From: Paenarthrobacter sp. DKR-5
GTDB taxonomy: Bacteria; Actinomycetota; Actinomycetes; Actinomycetales; Micrococcaceae
Length of the DNA stretch: 64,000 bases
Assembly (NCBI RefSeq): GCF_018531425.1
Contig: NZ_JAHBOI010000008.1
Coordinates: 95,621-159,620 of the forward strand
Direction: 5' to 3'
This document shows, in pieces, positions 16,554 through 24,513 of this stretch. Each line of letters begins with the position of its first letter. The stretch's first letter is position 1. Made by a program: the position numbers and the translations under genes. The notes under the pieces are model-generated. The model was not told where the DNA came from. It made no database searches and saw only the letters and a list, made by a program, of their open reading frames with translations.

Positions 16554-18049
16554 GAGGCAGTTTCCTTTCCAGCTGGGGCCGCGGAGTCCTTGCGGCCGCG
16601 GAACAGTTCAATGGTGTCAGCGAGGGCATTCTCATCCCCGACGTTGCCGGCGAAGACCACGTAGGGGATGCCCACCACGCCCTCGGCAGCCTCATCCGGC
16701 CGGAGCACGGAAACCATGCCCGGGAAAAGCTGGCCCAGGACTGTCGCCCGGCGGATGCCGAGGCCGCGGACGGCGACGTCGTGCGACGTGATCCCGCCCT
16801 TGGCGATCACCCAGGCCGGGCGGCCCGCCAACGCGCCGCGGACCACGTCGATCACCGCGGCAGAGACCGCCCGCGCGATTTCCAGGCTGCGGGCCGCGTC
16901 CTCGCCCTTCACCAGTGCGCGGGAGGTGTACAGCAGGACGTCGGCGCCGGCGAGGGCGTCAATGACCTTCGCGGTGGTCTCGGCGATGTGCCGCTCCCGC
17001 GTCGCGCCATTGATCAGCTCCGCGACCGAGAGCTCCACCTCGGTGACGCCGCCGCGTGCCTGCGCCGCCGCGACCTGGCGGCCGGTCTGCCCCACGTGGG
17101 AGCCGACGACAGCCAGTCCGTGGCCGGCAGGCCGGCCGCCCGGCCAGATGTCCGACGCCGCCAGCACCGGCCGCGGCTCGATCCCCGCCAGCGCACGGAC
17201 GAACGACGGTCCGGTACGGTGCAGGAACAGCTTGCCTTCGCGCTGCGCCTGCTGCAGGCCCAGCACCACCACCTCCAGGTCCGCGAACTCCGTCGCATTC
17301 ACGACGATGACCTGCAGGTCCCGGGCTGAGCGCAGGATCTCGGCGACCCGCTCCTCTCCCCCGGTGCGGATGTCCCCCAGCCCGATGCTGAGCACGTCCG
17401 CGGCGGGGATGGTTCCGCCGCTTTTCTCCGCGACGAAGTCCTTCAGGTCGGAGGAGGAGTATCCGAAGGTCGCGTCCTTGGCGAACTCGGTCTCGCCTGC
17501 AGGCACGGCCTCGCCGCCCACCATCGCCCAGTGCACGTCCCCGGCGGTGAAGCGCCCGGCCTCGAAGAAGGCGGGCGTCAGCAGGACGCCGTCGTACCCG
17601 CGGCCGGTCACCTCGCGGCGGACGGCGTCCAACGCCCGGATCTCGGCGAGCACGTGGCCACGCAGGGTCGAGTCGCTGCGGCTGACCAGATCCAGCGGGG
17701 CGCCCAGGCGCTGCTCGAGTTCGAACAGCGCACGGCCGGCCGTCTGGTTGAGGGCGACGGCGTCCGCCTCGTCCAGGCTGCGGGTGTTGGTGAGGATGAA
17801 GCAGGTGGATTCGGGCTCTGCCAGGGCCGCCTCGTACTCGCCTGCGTCGAGGGCGGTGACGACGGAGACGCCGTGAACGGACTGCGAGCCCGTCGGGTCG
17901 TCGTCGAGCACCGCGATGCGTCGCCCGGTCTCCGCGCGGTAGGCGCGGATCCGCTGCCGGGCATCCGGCAGGCGCAGCGGCGCGGGAGCCTGCCCGGGGC
18001 CGGCGGCCGCGCCAGGGCGGCCGCCGCTCTGCTGGGTTTCGTTGGTCAT
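16550..18049 (-). CDS. four-carbon acid sugar kinase (DUF1537 family)
   Basis: Kinase of 499 aa, usual length for the family plus a low-complexity N-terminus of about 30 residues. The N-terminal substrate domain has LDDDPTGSQSVHG and SRSDSTLRGH; the C-terminal nucleotide domain has GSHVGQTGRQ and AKGGITSHDVAVRGLG. Known members phosphorylate 3-oxo-tetronates, D-threonate, D-erythronate or 3-oxo-isoapionate. The LtnD-like gene next to it favours 3-oxo-tetronate. However, the OtnC-type aldolase or PdxA2-type dehydrogenase normally needed for the next step is not in the window. Confidence 0.88.
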   Translation of the reverse strand: MTNETQQSGGRPGAAAGPGQAPAPLRLPDARQRIRAYRAETGRRIAVLDDDPTGSQSVHGVSVVTALDAGEYEAALAEPESTCFILTNTRSLDEADAVALNQTAGRALFELEQRLGAPLDLVSRSDSTLRGHVLAEIRALDAVRREVTGRGYDGVLLTPAFFEAGRFTAGDVHWAMVGGEAVPAGETEFAKDATFGYSSSDLKDFVAEKSGGTIPAADVLSIGLGDIRTGGEERVAEILRSARDLQVIVVNATEFADLEVVVLGLQQAQREGKLFLHRTGPSFVRALAGIEPRPVLAASDIWPGGRPAGHGLAVVGSHVGQTGRQVAAAQARGGVTEVELSVAELINGATRERHIAETTAKVIDALAGADVLLYTSRALVKGEDAARSLEIARAVSAAVIDVVRGALAGRPAWVIAKGGITSHDVAVRGLGIRRATVLGQLFPGMVSVLRPDEAAEGVVGIPYVVFAGNVGDENALADTIELFRGRKDSAAPAGKETAS

Positions 18050-18109
18050 GCTGTGATTCCTTCCGAGTGCCGCCCGGCCCGGGGGCCGGGCGGCGCCGCG
18101 GTGCTTCGG

Positions 18110-18886
18110 TCAGGAGACCTGCAGGCCGCCGTTGATGTCGTACGTGGCGGCGGTGATGTAGCCGGCGTCCTCCCCGAGGAGGAACGCGATCAGCGCCGCC
18201 ACCTCTTCGCGGGTGCCCACCCGGCCCATCATGATGCCTTCGCTCATGGCAGCCTTGCGTTCCTCGGTCAGGGTGCCGCCCATGATGTCGGTGTCGATCG
18301 GTCCCGGCGCGACGGCGTTGACCGTCACCCCGAATTCGCCGACTTCGCGGGCCAGTGCCCGGGTGAAGCCCAGGATGCCGGCCTTGGAGGCACTGTAGGC
18401 GACCTTGGAGTAGGTGCCGCCGCCGCGCTGCGCCGAGATGGAGGAGACGCTGACGATGCGGCCGAGCCGGCGCTCGATCATGCCCTTCAGCACCCGCTGC
18501 GAGACCAGGTAGGTGCCGCGCATGTTGATGGCGAACACCTTGTCCCATTCCTCCACGGTGGTCTCCATGAAGGGCGTCGGGGAGCTGATGCCGGCCAGGT
18601 TGGCCAGGCCGACGATCGGAGGCAGGGATTCCTCGATCTCGGTGATCGCCCGGTCCACGGACGCTGCGTCGGACACGTCCGCGCCGACGCCGATCGCCTT
18701 GACGGCACGGTTGGCGCCGATTTCGGCGGCAGCCGCCCGTGCGTCCTCGGCGTTGATGTCCAGGATGGCGATGGCCCATCCCTGGCTGGCGAGGCGGTCC
18801 GCGGTGGCGCGGCCGATGCCGCGGGCGGAGGCTGCCCCGGTCAGGACGGCGGTGCGTTCGGCGGGGAACGGGGTTACTTCAGTCAT
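18110..18886 (-). CDS. SDR-family oxidoreductase, paralogue of the C4-sugar operon SDR
   Basis: Short-chain dehydrogenase of 258 aa with TGAASARGIG near residue 16-25, Y164-x3-K168 and PGPIDTDIMGGTL. It matches the SDR at 7207-7974 along its full length, including the unusual shared SAQRGGGT segment, so one arose from the other by duplication. In the acid-sugar operon it could oxidise the substrate, epimerise it together with the LtnD-like enzyme, or make the acid from an aldose. The ATG follows GAAGGA by about 6 nt. Substrate unknown. Confidence 0.82.
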   Translation of the reverse strand: MTEVTPFPAERTAVLTGAASARGIGRATADRLASQGWAIAILDINAEDARAAAAEIGANRAVKAIGVGADVSDAASVDRAITEIEESLPPIVGLANLAGISSPTPFMETTVEEWDKVFAINMRGTYLVSQRVLKGMIERRLGRIVSVSSISAQRGGGTYSKVAYSASKAGILGFTRALAREVGEFGVTVNAVAPGPIDTDIMGGTLTEERKAAMSEGIMMGRVGTREEVAALIAFLLGEDAGYITAATYDINGGLQVS

Positions 18887-18936
18887 GGGAGTACTTCCTT
18901 CTGGGATTCGGGTTCCGGGGTTCTGGCGTCCGGGCC

Positions 18937-20286
18937 CTAGTGGGTTTCAGCGACGGGAAGTGTCGCTCCGGGAGCGGAGACGCCTTCCGGGCGCTTCCGG
19001 GCGTAGAGGTAGGTGGCCAGGGCGGTGATCGCAAGGCAGGCCGCCAGGAACACGAGGCCGGTCTGGCTGTTGCCCGTGGCGTCCTTGAGGATGCCGACGA
19101 TGTACGGCGCGACGAAGCCGCCGAGGTTACCGAGGGAGTTCACCATCGCCAGGCCGGCCGCCGCAGCGGCGCCGGTCAGCGCGGCGGACGGCATGGCCAG
19201 GAAGGGTGCGATTGCGGCGTAAATGCCCATTGCGGAGATGGTCAGGAAGACCATGGCCAGCACGGCGTTGACCGGCAGCAGGAAGCCGGCGCCGAGCAGG
19301 CCGACGGCGGCCAGCACCATGGCCATGCTGGCGTGCCAGACACGGTTGCCGGTGCGGTCCGAGCGCTTGCTCCAGAAGTAGACGAAGACGGCCGCGATGG
19401 CGTAGGGGATGAAGACGATGAAGCCGACCTCGGTGGTATTGAACTTGCCGAGCGCCTTCACGATCGTCGGCAGCCACAGGCCCAGGCCGTAGATGCCGCA
19501 GACCAGCCCGAAGTACAGGGCCGAATACGCGATGGTGCGCGGGTCCTTCAGGCCCGCCAGGAAGTCGTGGTTGCCCGTCTTCTGCTTCTGGGCCAGTTCC
19601 TGGTCCATCGTGGTCGTGAGCCATTCACGCTCTTCCGGAGCCAGCCACTTGGCGTGCGACGGGCGGTCGGTCATGACGAAGGGTGTGATGATGCCCAGGA
19701 TGATGGCGGGGATGCCTTCGAAGATGTAGAGCCACTGCCAGCCGTGCAGACCGGCAACGCCTTCCATGCCCAGCAGCAGGCCGGAGACCGGGGCGCCCAG
19801 GGCGTTGGAGATCGGCTGCGCCAGAATGAAGATGCCCAGCACTGTCACGCGCTGTGCGGCCGGGAACCAAAGGGTGAGGTAGAAGAGCACGGCGGGGAAG
19901 AAGCCGGCCTCGGCGGCGCCGAGCAGGAACCGGATGATGTAGAAGGTGGCCTCGCCGTTCACCAGGAACATCGCGGTGGCGAAGATGCCCCAGGTGATCA
20001 GGATCCGGGCGATCCATTTCCGGGCGCCGAACTTGTACATGCCGCCGTTGCTCGGGATCTCCAGCACGGCGTAGCCGAGGAAGAAGATGCCGGCGCCCAG
20101 GCCGTAGGCGGCTTCAGTGAGGCCGATGTCGCCCTGCATGCCGAGCTTGGCGAAGCCGACATTGTTGCGGTCCAGGTAGGCGACGAAGTAGAGCAGGACG
20201 ATCAGCGGCATGAGCCGCCGGCGAACCTTGCGGAGGGTGGTCTCCCCCAGCGCGCTCAGCGGCCGGGCGACAGTCGAGGAGGTCAT
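18937..20286 (-). CDS. MFS transporter, anion:cation symporter type
   Basis: Carrier of 449 aa with about 12 membrane segments and the ACS hallmarks YLDRNNVGFAKLGM, EIPSNGGMYKFGARKWIARI and PAAQRVTVLGIF. It is related to the MFS gene at 5544-6887 and heads the second acid-sugar operon, so it should import the threonate- or erythronate-like substrate. Its ATG overlaps the TGA of a short upstream frame (20283-20339), and the GGAGG within that frame serves as its ribosome site. A palindromic operator lies further upstream. Confidence 0.87.
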   Translation of the reverse strand: MTSSTVARPLSALGETTLRKVRRRLMPLIVLLYFVAYLDRNNVGFAKLGMQGDIGLTEAAYGLGAGIFFLGYAVLEIPSNGGMYKFGARKWIARILITWGIFATAMFLVNGEATFYIIRFLLGAAEAGFFPAVLFYLTLWFPAAQRVTVLGIFILAQPISNALGAPVSGLLLGMEGVAGLHGWQWLYIFEGIPAIILGIITPFVMTDRPSHAKWLAPEEREWLTTTMDQELAQKQKTGNHDFLAGLKDPRTIAYSALYFGLVCGIYGLGLWLPTIVKALGKFNTTEVGFIVFIPYAIAAVFVYFWSKRSDRTGNRVWHASMAMVLAAVGLLGAGFLLPVNAVLAMVFLTISAMGIYAAIAPFLAMPSAALTGAAAAAGLAMVNSLGNLGGFVAPYIVGILKDATGNSQTGLVFLAACLAITALATYLYARKRPEGVSAPGATLPVAETH

Positions 20287-20339
20287 CGCTGGCCTCCGTG
20301 GGTGGTGAGGGTGCCCAGGGTGGGGACGTGCGCGCGCAT
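20283..20339 (-). CDS. possible leader peptide coupled to the MFS gene, 18 aa
   Basis: Frame of 18 codons, MRAHVPTLGTLTTHGGQR, with a good AAAGGAG ribosome site 6 nt before its ATG. Its TGA overlaps the MFS ATG as ATGA, and the GGAGG used by the MFS gene lies inside it. Translation of the leader would therefore control access to the transporter start. No attenuator-like codon run is seen. Coding status is a prediction from the signals alone. Confidence 0.4.
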   Translation of the reverse strand: MRAHVPTLGTLTTHGGQR

Positions 20340-20408
20340 TAAGACTCCTTTGGCCAACGCGGGTGATGACGGGGCCGGGAGGCGTGAATTCCCGGCTAGG
20401 TGCGAACT

Positions 20409-20426
20409 ACATCAGATGTCTGATGT
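20409..20426. promoter_or_regulatory. 18-bp palindromic operator for the FadR-type regulator
   Basis: ACATCAGATGTCTGATGT has 8-bp perfect arms around a 2-bp centre. It lies 70 bp upstream of the leader/MFS start and just after the FadR-type gene. Such palindromes are usual for FadR-subfamily GntR proteins. No second copy was noticed near the regulator's own start. Confidence 0.6.
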
Positions 20427-20474
20427 CTCGAATAGCGATGTTAGTCACAGGGACCTGCCGGCGTCAACCGGGGA

Positions 20475-21206
20475 TCAGACTGCTGCCGCTCCGTCGCTCT
20501 GGGACGCCAGCAGGTAGTGCTCGTAGTCCTCGAAGGTCTGCTGGATGTGGGCGTCCATGGCCGAACGCGCAGCGCCGGGCTCGCCCGATGCGATGGCTGC
20601 CAGCACCAGCTTGTGGTGATGGATGGCGTGCCGCTGGACCTCGGGGAAAGCCGACGTCTCGCGGCGCATGGCGTACAGCAGAGTCGTCAACTGGCCCAGG
20701 AGTGCCGGCACGAAAGGGTTGCCGGAGGCCTGCAGCACCGTGTCGTGGAAGGCGATATCCGCCGCCGTGAGGGCCTCGACGTCGGCGCTGTGGTGCGCTG
20801 ATTCCATCGCGGTGATGCTCTGTTCCATCGCGGCCAGATCAGCGGGCTGGTGGCGGCTGGCGGCCAGTTCCGCCGCACCGGTCTCCACCATGCGGCGCAC
20901 CTCGAGCAGGCGCAGGGCCACCTGGTCCGAGGCGACACCGCGTGAGGCTGCGCGCATGATGGCTTCCAGCCCGGTCCAGCGTTCCGGCGGGTTCACGAAG
21001 GTGCCCAGACCGCGCTTGACGTAGACGATGTTCTGCGCCTTCAGGACCTTCATCGCTTCGCGCGCCGTGAGCCGGCTGACGGACGAATCCTTGGCGATGT
21101 CGGCCTCCGGCGGCAGCGCGTCGTCGGCCTTGATCTCCCCGCTGAGGATGTGTTCGAGGACCTTGTCGACGACGACGTCGACCAGCGTCCGACGTGCCTC
21201 TGCCAT
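20475..21206 (-). CDS. FadR-subfamily GntR regulator
   Basis: Regulator of 243 aa. The winged-helix domain (about 5-75) has VLEHILSGEIKADDALPPEADIA and VSRLTAREAMKVLKAQNIV; the FCD domain has LLEVRRMVET, AFHDTVLQASGN and HHHKLVLAAI with ligand-binding His residues. It is transcribed toward the acid-sugar operon from its own promoter region at 21207-21300. A palindromic operator 50-65 bp past its stop, before the next operon, indicates that it controls MFS-SDR-kinase-dehydrogenase expression, most likely as a repressor relieved by a C4 acid. Confidence 0.88.
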   Translation of the reverse strand: MAEARRTLVDVVVDKVLEHILSGEIKADDALPPEADIAKDSSVSRLTAREAMKVLKAQNIVYVKRGLGTFVNPPERWTGLEAIMRAASRGVASDQVALRLLEVRRMVETGAAELAASRHQPADLAAMEQSITAMESAHHSADVEALTAADIAFHDTVLQASGNPFVPALLGQLTTLLYAMRRETSAFPEVQRHAIHHHKLVLAAIASGEPGAARSAMDAHIQQTFEDYEHYLLASQSDGAAAV

Positions 21207-21302
21207 CGATGTTCCCCTTGTCCGGGCGCAGCCGAAGCGCCCTTGTCCTTCCTAGAACACTACTAGACCGCCGCCCGGGTTCCCGGCGCAGGAGGTAATA
21301 CG

Positions 21303-21340
21303 ACGTCGGCCCGCCTTCCACAGGGAAGACGGGCCGACGT
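21303..21340 (-). terminator. terminator hairpin after sucD
   Basis: Arms 21303-21319 (ACGTCGGCCCGCCTTCC) and 21324-21340 pair with one mismatch over a 4-nt loop, 15 bp after the sucD stop. It separates sucCD from the FadR-type gene. No U-run, as is common in these genomes. Confidence 0.75.
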
Positions 21341-21355
21341 GGCGCAGGAGCAGGA

Positions 21356-22276
21356 TCAGAGGCCCGAGGGTTCCTCGTGCTCCGGGTAGACCTCGCGCAG
21401 CAGGTGGGCGGTCTCGGACGGCGTCTTGCCGACCTTCACGCCTGCGGCCTCGAGGGCCTCCTTCTTGGCCTGTGCGGTGCCTGCGGAGCCGGACACGATG
21501 GCGCCGGCGTGGCCCATGGTCTTGCCCTCGGGAGCGGTGAAGCCGGCCACGTAGCCGACGACCGGCTTGGTGACGTGGGCCTTGATGTAGTCGGCCGCGC
21601 GCTCTTCGGCGTCGCCGCCGATTTCGCCGATCATGACGATCGCCTTGGTCTCCGGGTCAGCTTCGAACGCCGCGAGTGCGTCGATGTGCGTAGTGCCGAT
21701 GACCGGGTCGCCGCCGATGCCGATCGCGGAGGAGAAGCCCAGGTCGCGCAGTTCGTACATCATCTGGTAGGTCAGGGTGCCGGACTTGGAGACGAGGCCC
21801 ACGCCGCCCTTGCCGGTGATGTTCGCCGGGGTGATGCCGACGAGCGACTCACCCGGGGTGATGATACCGGGGCAGTTCGGGCCGATGATGCGGGTGATCT
21901 GCTTGCCGTCGGCGTCGACCTTGGACTGGGCGAGGGCCCAGAATTCCGCCGAGTCCTGGACGGGCACACCCTCGGTGATGACGACGACGAGGCCGATGCC
22001 GGCTTCGATCGCTTCCACCACGGCGTCCTTCGTAAAGGCCGGCGGGACGAAGACGATGGAGACGTCCGCGCCGGTCTCGGAGATGGCTTCCTTGACGGTG
22101 CCGAACACCGGCAGCGTCTTGCTGCCGTGGGTAACGGTGGTGCCGGCCTTGCGGGCGTTGACGCCGCCGACCACGTTGGTGCCGGCGTGCAGCATGCGGG
22201 CGGTGTGCTTGGAGCCTTCGCCGCCGGTGATGCCCTGGACGATGACCTTGGAGTCCTTGTTGATGAAGATAGACAT
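21356..22276 (-). CDS. sucD: succinyl-CoA ligase, alpha subunit
   Basis: TCA-cycle enzyme subunit of 306 aa that carries the CoA-binding Rossmann domain ([15 protein letters not shown] near the N-terminus) and the phosphorylated active-site His in [14 protein letters not shown] near residue 255. It forms the alpha-beta enzyme with SucC, 18 bp upstream in the same operon, and interconverts succinyl-CoA and succinate with formation of a nucleoside triphosphate. Length is normal and no change is seen in key residues. Confidence 0.96.
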   Translation of the reverse strand: MSIFINKDSKVIVQGITGGEGSKHTARMLHAGTNVVGGVNARKAGTTVTHGSKTLPVFGTVKEAISETGADVSIVFVPPAFTKDAVVEAIEAGIGLVVVITEGVPVQDSAEFWALAQSKVDADGKQITRIIGPNCPGIITPGESLVGITPANITGKGGVGLVSKSGTLTYQMMYELRDLGFSSAIGIGGDPVIGTTHIDALAAFEADPETKAIVMIGEIGGDAEERAADYIKAHVTKPVVGYVAGFTAPEGKTMGHAGAIVSGSAGTAQAKKEALEAAGVKVGKTPSETAHLLREVYPEHEEPSGL

Positions 22277-22294
22277 GTTCTTTTTCCTCGATCC

Positions 22295-23458
22295 TTAGGC
22301 GTTCGCCAGCGCGGCGGCCTTGTCGGCGCCTTCGTCCATGCCGAGCGCCAGGGTGACCAGCGGGTGGTTGGCCTCGGCCAGGATGCGGCGGCCTTCGTCG
22401 ACATTGTTGCCGTCGAGGCGGACCACGAGCGGCTTGGTGGCCTTCTCGCCCAGGATCTCCAGGGCCTTGACGATGCCGTTGGCGACGGCGTCGCAGGCGG
22501 TGATGCCGCCGAAGACGTTCACGAACACGCTCTTGACCTGCGCGTCGTTGAGGATGATGTCCAGGCCGTTGGCCATGACCTCGGCGGACGCTCCACCGCC
22601 AATGTCCAGGAAGTTGGCCGGCTTGACGTTGCCGTGCTTCTCGCCCGCGTAGGCGACGACGTCGAGGGTGGACATGACCAGTCCGGCGCCGTTGCCGATG
22701 ATGCCGACTTCGCCGTCGAGCTTGACGTAGTTCAGGTCCAGCTCCTTGGCCTTGGCCTCGAGCGGGTCCGCGGCGTCCTTGTCCTCGAGCTGTGCGTGCT
22801 CGGGGTGGCGGAAGGAGGCGTTTTCGTCCAGGCTGACCTTGCCGTCGAGGGCGAGGATGTCACCGGCACCGGTCTTGACCAGCGGGTTGACCTCGACCAG
22901 CGTGGCGTCTTCACCCTTGAAGACGTCCCACAGCTTCAGGATGGCAGCGACGACCTTCTCACGCAGTTCCGGGGCGAACCCGGCGGTGTCGACAATTTCC
23001 TCGGCCTTGGCCTGGTCGATTCCGACGGCGGGGTCGACGGCGACGCGGGCGAGGGCCTCCGGGCGCTCAACGGCGAGCTGCTCGATTTCCATGCCGCCCT
23101 CAACCGAGCACATGGCCAGGTAGTTGCGGTTCGCGCGGTCCAGCAGCACGGAGAAGTAGAACTCCTCGGCGATGTCGGCGCCTTGCGCGATCATGACCCG
23201 GTGGACGGTGTGGCCCTTGATGTCCATCCCGAGGATGTTCCGGGCGTGCTCGAACGCCTCATCCGGGGTCTTCGCGACCTTGACGCCGCCGGCCTTTCCG
23301 CGGCCGCCAACCTTGACCTGGGCCTTGACGACGACGACGCCGCCAATCTTTTCGGCTGCTGCTTTTGCTTCTTCGGGAGTGTGCGCCACGATGCCGGCGA
23401 GCACGGGAACACCGTGCGCCTCAAACAGATCGCGCGCCTGATATTCAAACAGGTCCAC
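22295..23458 (-). CDS. sucC: succinyl-CoA ligase, beta subunit
   Basis: ATP-grasp subunit of 387 aa beginning [19 protein letters not shown], with [18 protein letters not shown] (nucleotide site), EVNPLV and [13 protein letters not shown] motifs of SucC. The start is GTG with AGAAGGA 9 nt upstream. It is the first gene of the sucCD operon; a terminator hairpin follows sucD. The 218 bp upstream hold its promoter but no clear consensus boxes were identified. Confidence 0.96.
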   Translation of the reverse strand: MDLFEYQARDLFEAHGVPVLAGIVAHTPEEAKAAAEKIGGVVVVKAQVKVGGRGKAGGVKVAKTPDEAFEHARNILGMDIKGHTVHRVMIAQGADIAEEFYFSVLLDRANRNYLAMCSVEGGMEIEQLAVERPEALARVAVDPAVGIDQAKAEEIVDTAGFAPELREKVVAAILKLWDVFKGEDATLVEVNPLVKTGAGDILALDGKVSLDENASFRHPEHAQLEDKDAADPLEAKAKELDLNYVKLDGEVGIIGNGAGLVMSTLDVVAYAGEKHGNVKPANFLDIGGGASAEVMANGLDIILNDAQVKSVFVNVFGGITACDAVANGIVKALEILGEKATKPLVVRLDGNNVDEGRRILAEANHPLVTLALGMDEGADKAAALANA

Positions 23459-23676
23459 GGTTCGCGTCCTTCTACTTCGAAGTAGTTTGTCTTCCAGTCC
23501 GGAGACTGCGGAGCACTCGGGGACTGATCGACACGAAGCCGGCCCGCCCAGTACCCCATGGGGAACTCTAGTCCAGCGGCGACAGGCGCCGTTCCCAGAC
23601 TACAGGTTTAGTGAGGAAGGACACACGGCACCCCCGACCCGCGAAAGACAGGCCTTCGCGCACCGTAAGGGAGCCG

Positions 23677-24069
23677 TCAACGGGCCCCGGTGCCGGAGTT
23701 CTGTTCGGCGTCCCGCTCGATCTGGCGGCGCTGGCGCTTGAGTTCCTCTTCGCCCTCGTCCTCCGCTCCGTAGAGCTTGGCGTTGCTCACCTGCAGCTCG
23801 CGCATGACGGCGTCGAGCTTCACATTCATCGCGGCAGTGTCCCGGTTCTGGGTGTTCTGGATGATGAACACCATCAGGAACGTCACGATCGTGGTCCCCG
23901 TGTTGATGACCAGCTGCCAGGTGTCGGAGAACCCCAGGAAGAATCCGGAGACACCCCAGACCAGCAGGATGATGACGGCGGCCGAAAACACCCAGGCGTG
24001 CCCGAGGATTACTGACACGCGGCGGGTGAAGCGGTTGAAGACGTCGGGCCGCTCCTGTTCCTTGCCCAT
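23677..24069 (-). CDS. low-affinity iron permease family membrane protein
   Basis: Protein of 130 aa. Two hydrophobic segments (AWVFSAAVIILLVWGVSGF and WQLVINTGTTIVTFLMVFII) are followed by IQNTQNRDTAAMNVKLDAV, the signature of the PF04120 family named after yeast Fet4-like proteins. The last 40 residues are charged and probably helical. In bacteria the transport role is unproven. Alone in orientation with the zinc-ribbon gene upstream, separated by about 30 bp, so the two could be cotranscribed. Confidence 0.8.
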   Translation of the reverse strand: MGKEQERPDVFNRFTRRVSVILGHAWVFSAAVIILLVWGVSGFFLGFSDTWQLVINTGTTIVTFLMVFIIQNTQNRDTAAMNVKLDAVMRELQVSNAKLYGAEDEGEEELKRQRRQIERDAEQNSGTGAR

Positions 24070-24102
24070 GGCTGTTGACTCGCTACCGAAGTGCCGGGGC
24101 GG

Positions 24103-24369
24103 TCAGGAATACCAGAGCCAGCCGGGGGGCGCCCAGTCTCCCGGAACGTCGTGGCCACCAACTTCGCCGCACCGCGAGCACACATAACTTGCCGAGGCGG
24201 GGCTGGTGCGCCGGCCCTGCGGATTGACCCTCAGCGGGACGTACTCCTCGTAAATGAGGAACGCGTCCGTACCGCAATGCCCGCACCGCGGGGTCGCCGC
24301 GGAGCGGATGGACTCGCCGGCAACGAGCGGTTTCTTTGCCGCCGGACGGCCGTGGACGGAAGCAGTCAT
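24103..24369 (-). CDS. zinc-ribbon protein of unknown function, 88 aa
   Basis: Small cytoplasmic protein with two CxxC pairs, CGHCGTD near residue 30 and [10 protein letters not shown] near residue 64, spaced to bind one zinc ion as a ribbon. The C-terminus [11 protein letters not shown] is Trp-rich. No family function is recognised; similar short ribbon proteins are common in Micrococcaceae. Its start faces the phosphoketolase gene across a 144-bp divergent promoter region that holds a direct repeat ACACTGAT (24436 and 24451). Confidence 0.7.
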   Translation of the reverse strand: MTASVHGRPAAKKPLVAGESIRSAATPRCGHCGTDAFLIYEEYVPLRVNPQGRRTSPASASYVCSRCGEVGGHDVPGDWAPPGWLWYS

Positions 24370-24513
24370 CGTCGATCACCACCTGATTCTTGGTCGTGGA
24401 AGGCACGGTCCGCCACGGGCCCTGCTCTCCTCAGTACACTGATTATAAGCACACTGATGGTTAGTGGGCGCCTGTCTCTGGCCAACTTCCTGCACAACCG
24501 ACAGACTGAACGG

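Noticed and set aside
15675..18049. A complete threonate pathway (LtnD, OtnK, OtnC, OtnI)
   Set aside because: Only dehydrogenase and kinase candidates are present; no OtnC-type class II aldolase or OtnI-type isomerase is encoded in the operon.
21377..23485. Plus-strand open frame of about 700 codons
   Set aside because: Exactly opposite sucD and sucC and without domains or a ribosome site.
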